Below, in pieces: positions 58,848-64,000 of a stretch of 64,000 nt of DNA. The DNA is taken from the NCBI GenBank assembly GCA_947623915.1, contig CANQIB010000010.1, forward strand, positions 1 to 64,000, in the 5' to 3' direction. Numbering within the stretch: position 1 is the first letter of the stretch; each line of letters starts with the position of its first letter. Below the pieces are notes generated by a model. The model made no database searches. It was not told the origin of the DNA and saw only the letters and a list, made by a program, of their open reading frames with translations. Made by a program: the position numbers and the translations under genes. This stretch comes from an uncultured Ruminiclostridium sp. Lineage in GTDB: Bacteria > Bacillota > Clostridia > Oscillospirales > Ruminococcaceae.

Positions 58848-58876
58848 TTGCAAACCGAAATGAAATATGTTACAAT
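58848..58876 (+). promoter_or_regulatory. Promoter of the SipW-like gene (TTGCAA-17-TACAAT)
   Basis: -35 TTGCAA (58848-58853), 17-bp spacer, -10 TACAAT (58871-58876). Confidence 0.8.
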
Positions 58877-58938
58877 ATAGTTGCGGCTTTTTTAAAAAGA
58901 TGTTTAAATTCGGTAAGCGGCTTGAAAGGATAATAAAA

Positions 58939-59898
58939 ATGGCATATAAAATAATCACTCGCGTTATCGGGGTGTTGCTGCTGCTTATAGCGGCGGTGCT
59001 GGCGGCGCTTTCGATATTTTTCGCGATGGGCAGAGGAACAGCCGGACTTTTCGGTCACGGTATATATTTCGCGGATAAGAACGGATTTGACTGTATCCCC
59101 GCGGGAGCGGCGGCGTTCGGCAGCTTTATCCCCGCCGACGAGAGCCAAACGGGAGATATAGTGGTATTTCGCAGCATACAAAGCGGAGATATACGTTTCG
59201 GTAAGGTAGCGAACGTTTCGGACGAGAACGGTCTTGTTATAACGCTCGCCACCGAAAACGGCGGAACGGAGGATATAACCCAGGACGGATTTATCGCCAA
59301 GATAACCGATTACAGCGTTGTCATGGGAAACATCATCGGATTTGTACGTTCTCCGTTCGGTATAGCGACGTTTGTGCTGCTGCCGCTTGCGGGTGTAGCG
59401 GCGTTCTATCTGGTAAGACGGGTATATGAACGCAAATATCCGCCGGAGGAATATGACGACGACGATATGTACTACACCGACGACGATTACGATGAATATG
59501 ACGACGACTACGACGAATACGACGATGATTATGACGAATATGACGACGATTACGATGACGAATACGACGATGATTACGACGATGAGTATGACGACGAGTA
59601 CGACGACGAATACGATGATGAGTACGACGACAGCGATGTAAGCCCCGCCGAGCCTGCACCCAAACCCGCGCCGCAACCTGCGCCGCAACCCGCTCCTCAG
59701 CCCGCACCGCAGCCCGCACCTCAGCCCGCACCTCAGCCCGCTCCTCAGCCCGCTCCTCAGCCTGTCGCTCCAAAAGCGCCGGTAGCTCCCAAGCCGCCGA
59801 CGGCTCCGCAGCAGGCTCCCAAGCCGCCTGTAACGGTCGGACAGACCGCCGCGGATAAAGCCTACAAAATAGACGACATACTTGAAGAGCTTAAATGA
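58939..59898 (+). CDS. SipW-like membrane protein with Asp/Tyr and PAPQ repeats, 319 aa
   Basis: Layout of an ER/archaeal-type signal peptidase: membrane segment 1 (~9-30), outer domain with GSFIPADESQTGDIVVFRS, and membrane segment 2 preceded by GNIIGFVRSPFGIA. The usual Ser-Met-Glu-Pro box reads GSFIP; Ser is kept but the His of the S26B dyad is not where expected, so activity is doubtful. After segment 2 comes a cytosolic tail: about 60 residues of Asp/Glu/Tyr (DDDYDEY units), nine PAPQ repeats, then a C-terminal helix ADKAYKIDDILEELK. The start is the ATG at 58939 behind GAAAGGA. The substrate and role are unknown. Confidence 0.65.
   Translation: MAYKIITRVIGVLLLLIAAVLAALSIFFAMGRGTAGLFGHGIYFADKNGFDCIPAGAAAFGSFIPADESQTGDIVVFRSIQSGDIRFGKVANVSDENGLVITLATENGGTEDITQDGFIAKITDYSVVMGNIIGFVRSPFGIATFVLLPLAGVAAFYLVRRVYERKYPPEEYDDDDMYYTDDDYDEYDDDYDEYDDDYDEYDDDYDDEYDDDYDDEYDDEYDDEYDDEYDDSDVSPAEPAPKPAPQPAPQPAPQPAPQPAPQPAPQPAPQPAPQPVAPKAPVAPKPPTAPQQAPKPPVTVGQTAADKAYKIDDILEELK
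59449..59763 (+). repeat. Coding repeats: GAYGAY acidic tract, then CCNGCNCCNCAG units
   Basis: 59449-59640 consists of GAC/GAT/GAA/TAT/TAC codons coding Asp/Glu/Tyr units; 59647-59763 holds nine 12-base units for Pro-Ala-Pro-Gln. Both are slippage-prone and will vary in length between strains. Confidence 0.85.
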
Positions 59899-60036
59899 CG
59901 TCGAAAAAGCAAAGCGGTAAAGTTACATTAAAAAAAATAAAAAATTCAAAAAATCATGTTATTTTTCGATCGCGGCATATGGTAATATTTATTCATGCCT
60001 AACGGTGTAAAAACAAATCAGAAAGGTGAAAAGACT

Positions 60037-60990
60037 ATGTTAAAGGAAAAAGGCTTTCACAAGGGGATAGACCTCGGAGGTTGGCTGTCGCAGTGCGACT
60101 ACAGCGAGGACAGGCTGAATAATTTTATTACGGAAAAGGATTTTGAAATAATAGCGTCATGGGGGCTGGATCATGTGAGGCTGCCCATCGACTACAACGT
60201 TTTGGAAAACGAGGACGGCGGCTATAAGCAGGAGGGTTTCGACCGTGTTTGCCGCGCGGTGGAGTGTGCAAAGAAAAACGGGCTTGGGCTCGTGCTGGAT
60301 CTGCATAAAACAGCAGGATTTTCCTTTGACCAAGACGAAAACGAAAACGGCTTTTTTGAAAGCGAAAAATATCAGGAACGTTTCTACAAGCTGTGGGAAA
60401 AGCTGGCGGAGAGCTTCGGCGCGTACAATGATTTTGTGCTGTTCGAGCTGCTCAACGAAGTGACCGACCCGTCGGTCATAACCGCATGGAACGGTATAGT
60501 AAAAAACTGTATTCGCCGTATTCGCGCTTATGCGCCTGACACGGTGATACTGGTGGGCAGCTACTGGAACAACAGCCCCGACGCGCTGAAAGATCTTGAC
60601 CCGCCGTATGACGACAAGGTGGTTTATAATTTCCATTGCTACTCGCCGCTGAAATTCACCCATCAGGGCGCTACCTGGGCGGCGGCTTCGGTAGACGTGG
60701 ACGCGAGATATTCAGTCGATGAGCTGGGGATAACGCCGGAGTATTTTGAAAACGCGTTCGCCTCCGCTTTGGAAAAAGCGAAAAGCTGCGGCGCGGAGCT
60801 GTACTGCGGAGAATACGGAGTTATAGACGTGGTATCGCCGGAAGAGACCTTGAAATGGTACAAAGCCATCAACGCGGCGTTTGAAAAATTCGGCATAGCG
60901 AGAGCCGCTTGGAGCTACAAGGAAATGGACTTCGGCATCGCCGACAGCCGTATGGACGGCGTGCGAGCCGAGCTTATCAAGTATCTTTAA
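60037..60990 (+). CDS. Glycoside hydrolase family 5-type beta-glycosidase, cytosolic, 317 aa
   Basis: A TIM-barrel GH5: early GIDLGGWLSQ, HVRLPIDY on strand 3, LVLDLHKTAG, acid/base E141 in LFELLNEV, Tyr/His block YNFHCYSP, and nucleophile E259 in YCGEYGVI. The length is that of a bare catalytic domain. There is no signal peptide, carbohydrate module or dockerin, so it acts on imported oligosaccharides such as beta-glucan or mannan fragments. The start is the ATG at 60037 behind AAAGGTG. Subfamily and exact substrate cannot be told. Confidence 0.9.
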   Translation: MLKEKGFHKGIDLGGWLSQCDYSEDRLNNFITEKDFEIIASWGLDHVRLPIDYNVLENEDGGYKQEGFDRVCRAVECAKKNGLGLVLDLHKTAGFSFDQDENENGFFESEKYQERFYKLWEKLAESFGAYNDFVLFELLNEVTDPSVITAWNGIVKNCIRRIRAYAPDTVILVGSYWNNSPDALKDLDPPYDDKVVYNFHCYSPLKFTHQGATWAAASVDVDARYSVDELGITPEYFENAFASALEKAKSCGAELYCGEYGVIDVVSPEETLKWYKAINAAFEKFGIARAAWSYKEMDFGIADSRMDGVRAELIKYL

Positions 60991-61018
60991 ACACGGCGCA
61001 ACCAGTAATGATATAAAA

Positions 61019-61045
61019 AGCGGACGGAGTAGAACCCCGTCCGCT
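61019..61045 (+). terminator. Hairpin after the GH5 gene, copy 1 of a repeated hairpin
   Basis: AGCGGACGG pairs with CCGTCCGCT. It lacks a U tract. The same 25-base unit recurs at 61437-61461 with a changed loop and there has a T5 tail. Confidence 0.55.
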
Positions 61046-61398
61046 TGTCTGTAGAAAAAGGTCAATATAACTTAGGCAAGATTTTCCCCGCCGCGTATAG
61101 CGGCGGGGAAAATTTCGTAATCAGCAGGTGGACACAATCCTCCTGCTGATTACCAAGTGCGGCGGCTGCCGCACCTTGCCACGTTGAATGACGGGGCAAG
61201 CCCCTTATTGAAAGCGGAAGGAAAGAGTTGAGTTTAAAACTGTCCGCCGTTCGGCGGAAAGTTCACGGGGAAAACCATCAGGGTTTTCACCCTCAAGTTT
61301 GATAAGAGCCGCGCAAAGCTGGCGGCAGCAACCAATTTTTAAAGCATTAAAAATGGGTTAATCGAGCGATACCGCTTATGCGGTATCACCGATTTTTT
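61046..61398 (+). ncRNA. Candidate structured RNA: dense array of perfect hairpins
   Basis: A gene-free stretch of about 430 bases is filled with stems: 14 bp at 61081-61094/61100-61113; 12 bp at 61117-61128/61142-61153; 7 bp (GTGCGGC, tetraloop) at 61157-61174; TCCGCC/GGCGGA at 61243-61258; GAAAACC/GGTTTTC at 61270-61288; GCCGC/GCGGC at 61308-61326; TTTTTAA/TTAAAAA at 61336-61353; and 8 bp GATACCGC/GCGGTATC at 61368-61387, followed by T6 (61393-61398), a Rho-independent terminator reading plus. TTGAG (61228-61232) can pair with CTCAA (61292-61296) to close two of the stems in a multibranch. No coding frame crosses it. Promoter and RNA class are unknown; it could equally be a decayed mobile element. 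Confidence 0.5.
61363..61398 (+). terminator. Terminator of the candidate RNA
   Basis: GATACCGC / GCGGTATC with TTAT loop, CG/CG at its base, followed by GATTTTTTG on the plus strand. Confidence 0.65.
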
Positions 61399-61400
61399 GT

Positions 61401-61466
61401 CAGCTTGTCGAAAAATAACTTTTTCGACAAGCTGAAGCGGACGGAGCAAAGCCCCGTCCGATTTTT
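61401..61466. repeat. 15-bp perfect hairpin and second copy of the GH5 3' hairpin
   Basis: CAGCTTGTCGAAAAA / TTTTTCGACAAGCTG (61401-61415, 61420-61434) has a four-base loop. CGGACGG / CCGTCCG (61438-61444, 61454-61460) follows, with a T5 tail on the plus strand, 10 bases before the upp stop. The latter repeats the hairpin at 61019-61045. Confidence 0.75.
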
Positions 61467-61476
61467 ATACTTGGAT

Positions 61477-62115
61477 CTATTTCGTTCCGAACAGTCTGTC
61501 GCCGCCGTCGCCTATTCCGGGCACGATATACAGATCCTCGTTCAGTCCGTCGTCCATCGCTCCGCAATATATATCCACGTCGGGGAAAGCGTCCAAAAGC
61601 GCCTTTGCTCCTTCGGGGCAGGCGATAAGGCACATGAATTTCACCGAACGAGCGCCGCTCTCCTTTACACGCTTAACGGCGTGTACGGCGGACACTCCCG
61701 TCGCCAGCATGAGGTCGGTTATTATAACGTCGCGCTCGTCTATATCGAACGGCAGCTTGCAATAATATTCCGACGCGGTGCTGCCGTTGGACTTATCGCG
61801 GAAAATTCCGATATGTCCTATCTTTGCGGCGGGCACGAGCTTTATCGCGCCGTCCACCATGCCCAGTCCCGCGCGGAGGATAGGCACGAAAGCCAGCTTT
61901 CTGCCGGATATTATGCTGGAATCGGCTATCGCCACCGGCGTTTGTATCTGGACCGATTTCAACGGCAGATCGCGCGTCGCCTCATAGCACATCAGCATGG
62001 ATATTTCCGACACCAGCTCTCTGAATTCCTTAGAGCCGGTGTTTTTATCTCTGAGCAGAGAGATCTTGTGCTGTACCAGCGGATGATCGCAAATGTGGAG
62101 CTTTTCGTTTTCCAT
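61477..62115 (-). CDS. upp: Uracil phosphoribosyltransferase, 212 aa
   Basis: Converts uracil and PRPP to UMP (EC 2.4.2.9). Signatures: [25 protein letters not shown] at the start, [13 protein letters not shown] loop [13 protein letters not shown] (normally MLATGGS), and the C-terminal uracil-binding [17 protein letters not shown]. Note Val at the second Gly of the PRPP loop (LATGVSA). Length normal. GAGGA precedes the ATG. Last gene of the fhs-tsaE-tsaB-rpiB-upp run. Confidence 0.95.
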   Translation of the reverse strand: MENEKLHICDHPLVQHKISLLRDKNTGSKEFRELVSEISMLMCYEATRDLPLKSVQIQTPVAIADSSIISGRKLAFVPILRAGLGMVDGAIKLVPAAKIGHIGIFRDKSNGSTASEYYCKLPFDIDERDVIITDLMLATGVSAVHAVKRVKESGARSVKFMCLIACPEGAKALLDAFPDVDIYCGAMDDGLNEDLYIVPGIGDGGDRLFGTK

Positions 62116-62175
62116 AATGTCCTCGTTTCTCCCCGCAGCACGGGGTATTATTTTTTGCTTGCAGCCGTGTTTTAC

Positions 62176-62613
62176 TTAACGTCTGTTTTCTATATCGGTT
62201 ATTTTTTTCACTCTCTCGGCGTGTCTGCCGCCTTCAAATCCCGTGGAGAGGAATTTTTTCACTATTCCCTCCGCCACTCCGCTGCCTATGACTCTGCCGC
62301 CCATGCAAAGCACGTTCGCGTCGTTGTGCAGCCTTGTGAATTCCGCGGTATACTCGTTATGGCATACCGCCGCGCGGATACCTTTTATCTTGTTCGCCGC
62401 CATGGATATACCTATGCCCGTACCGCATATCAGTATGCCCCTGTCACATTCTCCGACGGTTATCTTCTCGCAGACCGCCTGCGCAATATCGGGATAATCG
62501 CAGGTCTCGCCGTTGCAGCCGCAGTCGGTGTATTTTTCTCCCAACTCGTCCAACAGCTTCATTACCTCGCATTTCAAGGCGTATCCCGCCCTGTCGCAGC
62601 CTATCGCAAGCAT
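62176..62613 (-). CDS. rpiB: Ribose-5-phosphate isomerase B, 145 aa
   Basis: RpiB/LacAB fold: AIGCDRAGYALK at the start (CDHAG in most family members; His replaced by Arg), the catalytic Cys loop ILICGTGIGISMAANKIKGIRAAVCHNEYTA, and NVLCMGGRVIGSGVA. It interconverts ribose-5-P and ribulose-5-P. The overall fit is strong, and the DHAG-to-DRAG change is noted. It starts 4 bases after tsaB and is followed by upp, giving ribose-5-P/PRPP and nucleotide salvage side by side. Confidence 0.93.
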   Translation of the reverse strand: MLAIGCDRAGYALKCEVMKLLDELGEKYTDCGCNGETCDYPDIAQAVCEKITVGECDRGILICGTGIGISMAANKIKGIRAAVCHNEYTAEFTRLHNDANVLCMGGRVIGSGVAEGIVKKFLSTGFEGGRHAERVKKITDIENRR

Positions 62614-62617
62614 AACA

Positions 62618-63322
62618 TCATTCCTTCCCTGTTTTCAGCCTTTGCTCAAGCTCTCTTTGCGCCTGCGGGAGCTGAATGTACAACGGCATTATCTTTTCCG
62701 CAGGCTGCGCAGCGGTATGCAGCGCCGCAAGGCACACTCCGCAGGCGCTTGACTGCACCGCCCCGATCGGCTTTACCGTTACGTTTTTGCCTAAATCGGC
62801 GGCTTTTGCCAAAACAGCCGCGCCGTCGCCGGTAACTACCGTTCTTTCATCGGAATATTTTTCGATAAGTGCGACCGCCTCCTGCAAAGATACGCACCGT
62901 TCCTCCGTCAGCCGTTCGAGCTTTTCTCCGTCAGCACGGAACAAAGCGCAGTACAGTCCGCCTACCTTAGCGTCTATCGCCGCAAGCACCGTTCCGCAGG
63001 ATTCTCCCGCGGCGTAAGCCGCCGCCTCGCAGGCGGTCACTCCCGCGCAGGGGATATTTTTCCCAAAGCACAGCCCCTTTGCATAGGATACGCCTATCCT
63101 TATGCCGGTAAACGAGCCGGGACCCACCGATACTGCGACAAGTCCTATATCCGAAAGGGTGCAGCCGCAGGCAAAAAGCATATTCTCCACCATCGGCGCA
63201 AGCGTCACCGAATGTGTCAGTCGGTTGTTTATCTCATACCTTGCGGTGAATTTCTCCCGTTCGGTATCGTACACCGCCGCCGCGCACGCCGCCGTGCCGG
63301 TATCAATACCCAATATCAGCAT
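62618..63322 (-). CDS. tsaB: TsaB, tRNA threonylcarbamoyladenosine biosynthesis scaffold, 234 aa
   Basis: An ASKHA-fold TsaD paralogue: ILGIDTGTAACAAAVYD at the start, LAPMVENMLFACGCTLSDIGLVAVSVGPGSFTGIRIGVSYAKGLCFG, and DAKVGGLYCALF. It forms the TsaB-TsaD-TsaE complex that makes t6A37 in ANN-decoding tRNAs. TsaD itself is not in the window. Ten bases separate it from tsaE. Confidence 0.95.
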   Translation of the reverse strand: MLILGIDTGTAACAAAVYDTEREKFTARYEINNRLTHSVTLAPMVENMLFACGCTLSDIGLVAVSVGPGSFTGIRIGVSYAKGLCFGKNIPCAGVTACEAAAYAAGESCGTVLAAIDAKVGGLYCALFRADGEKLERLTEERCVSLQEAVALIEKYSDERTVVTGDGAAVLAKAADLGKNVTVKPIGAVQSSACGVCLAALHTAAQPAEKIMPLYIQLPQAQRELEQRLKTGKE

Positions 63323-63332
63323 TTGTTTCCCT

Positions 63333-63749
63333 TCAGTCGATAAATGTTATAGTGCGCGTAAGGTCGCCGGTCTTTTCTATCTCTACAATACAACGATTTT
63401 CCAGATAGCTTTCCAAAGCCGGTATATTCTCGCTCCACTCGATAACACAGATACCGTCCCGCTCGATATAATCGAAAAATCCCATCTCGTACAGCTCGGA
63501 CAGACTGCTTATTCTGAACAGGTCGAAATGAAATATCGGCGTGCTGCCCTCATACTCGTTTACGATGGCAAAGGTCGGGCTGACAACGTCGTTTGCTCCG
63601 AAATATCCCGCTATCCCTTTTGTGAGCTGAGTTTTTCCCGCGCCCATCTCTCCTCGGAACAGCAGACAATCTCCCCGCCGCAGATACGACGCTATCTGTC
63701 TGCCTATCTCTATAGTTTCCTCCGGCGAGGAGGAGATAAACGTCATCAT
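63333..63749 (-). CDS. tsaE: TsaE, P-loop ATPase of t6A synthesis, 138 aa
   Basis: Small P-loop NTPase: Walker A FRGEMGAGKTQLTKGIA at ~36-52, switch SPTFAIVNEYEG, and HFDLFRIS with IERDGICVIEWSENIP. It resets the TsaBD complex by ATP hydrolysis. Its ATG shares one base with the fhs stop (TGATG), so translation is coupled. Confidence 0.95.
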   Translation of the reverse strand: MMTFISSSPEETIEIGRQIASYLRRGDCLLFRGEMGAGKTQLTKGIAGYFGANDVVSPTFAIVNEYEGSTPIFHFDLFRISSLSELYEMGFFDYIERDGICVIEWSENIPALESYLENRCIVEIEKTGDLTRTITFID

Positions 63750-64000
63750 CAGAACAGTCCGGTTATCTCGCCGTCCGCCGCAACGTCTATGCTGTTCGCG
63801 GCGGGAACTTTAGGAAGTCCCGGCATGGTCATTATCTCGCCGGTAAGCGCTACTACAAAGCCCGCGCCGTTGGACAGCTTTACGTCCCTTATCGTTATCT
63901 TGAATCCCTCCGGCTTACCCAGCTTGGCGGGGTCGTCCGAAAGAGAATACTGAGTTTTTGCGACGCATACGGGTATACGGTCGCAGCCGAGCGCCTCTAT
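63749..64000 (-). CDS. fhs: Formate--tetrahydrofolate ligase, C-terminal 83 residues (5' part beyond the window)
   Basis: The visible end reads [67 protein letters not shown], which is the highly conserved C-terminus of Fhs (EC 6.3.4.3). It makes 10-formyl-THF from formate in one-carbon metabolism and is typical of anaerobic Firmicutes. The gene heads the operon seen here, or at least lies in it upstream of tsaE. Confidence 0.95.
   Translation of the reverse strand: MEALGCDRIPVCVAKTQYSLSDDPAKLGKPEGFKITIRDVKLSNGAGFVVALTGEIMTMPGLPKVPAANSIDVAADGEITGLF

Noticed and set aside
59647..59763. Short tandem repeat array as a possible CRISPR or minisatellite
   Set aside because: Twelve-base units coding PAPQ in frame within the SipW-like gene; no spacers.
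61378..62835. 485-codon open frame across upp and rpiB on the plus strand
   Set aside because: Antisense to two well-recognised enzymes; no start site and no recognisable protein features.

Overview
The window looks like chromosome from a strictly anaerobic, low-oxygen-tolerant Gram-positive gut bacterium of the Oscillospirales/Ruminococcaceae type. The basis is gene content and style: reverse rubrerythrin, LL-diaminopimelate aminotransferase, a 1,427-residue 2-hydroxyacyl-CoA dehydratase activase, HPr with both His15 and Ser46, lipoproteins and cell-wall-anchored proteins, formate-THF ligase, strong AGGAG-type ribosome binding sites and sigma-A promoters with 17-bp spacers. This is inferred from families; no species is claimed.

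Layout. 1-1.25 kb is the decayed end of an integrated element (cut-off gene, frameshifted gene, C-terminal stub of a tyrosine recombinase) abutting tRNA-Pro(GGG). 1.4-16 kb is mostly minus strand: XRE regulator, rubrerythrin behind a consensus promoter and palindromic operator, PnuC, Na/Pi cotransporter, a CheX-like/CheY-like pair, dapL-ydcF, queT behind a preQ1-riboswitch-like leader, PflX-type radical SAM, PrsA-like foldase, ComM, and an ECF sigma/membrane protein pair. 16.4-23.3 kb is plus strand: phosphosugar mutase, L31, then a two-component system with a fused ABC exporter. 23.3-29.4 kb is minus strand: zinc-ribbon membrane protein, AEC transporter-thiM, an orphan solute-binding lipoprotein carrying a CxxC/CxxC knuckle, and an ABC-F protein with a degenerate second ATP site. 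29.7-41.6 kb is plus strand: dehydratase activase, SPFH protein, PcrA helicase, two HAD phosphatases, rimM-trmD (TrmD with a C-terminal extension), HPr and a lipoprotein. 41.7-54.9 kb is minus strand: a small membrane/PH/GtrA cluster, two tandem paralogous surface proteins, RecD2, PrmA, a chemoreceptor with a 12-unit Pro/Ala/Gln/Glu tail, and ahcY-mtaD. 55-61 kb has a trypsin-like protease, a GT-C type membrane protein, a HipA-like kinase, tRNA-Thr(CGT), a SipW-like protein with Asp/Tyr and PAPQ repeats, and a cytosolic GH5. 61.05-61.47 kb is gene-free and unusually rich in perfect hairpins. 61.5-64 kb is the operon fhs-tsaE-tsaB-rpiB-upp (minus).

The genes fit together as housekeeping clusters (rimM-trmD, tsaE-tsaB, SAH disposal by ahcY-mtaD, peroxide defence) mixed with surface, sensing and envelope functions. 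No CRISPR array, phage module, complete insertion sequence or recognised defence locus is present. The strongest candidates for something new are the multi-hairpin region at 61,046-61,466, the zinc-knuckle solute-binding protein, the extended TrmD, the tail-bearing chemoreceptor and the PH/EF-hand-like protein cluster.
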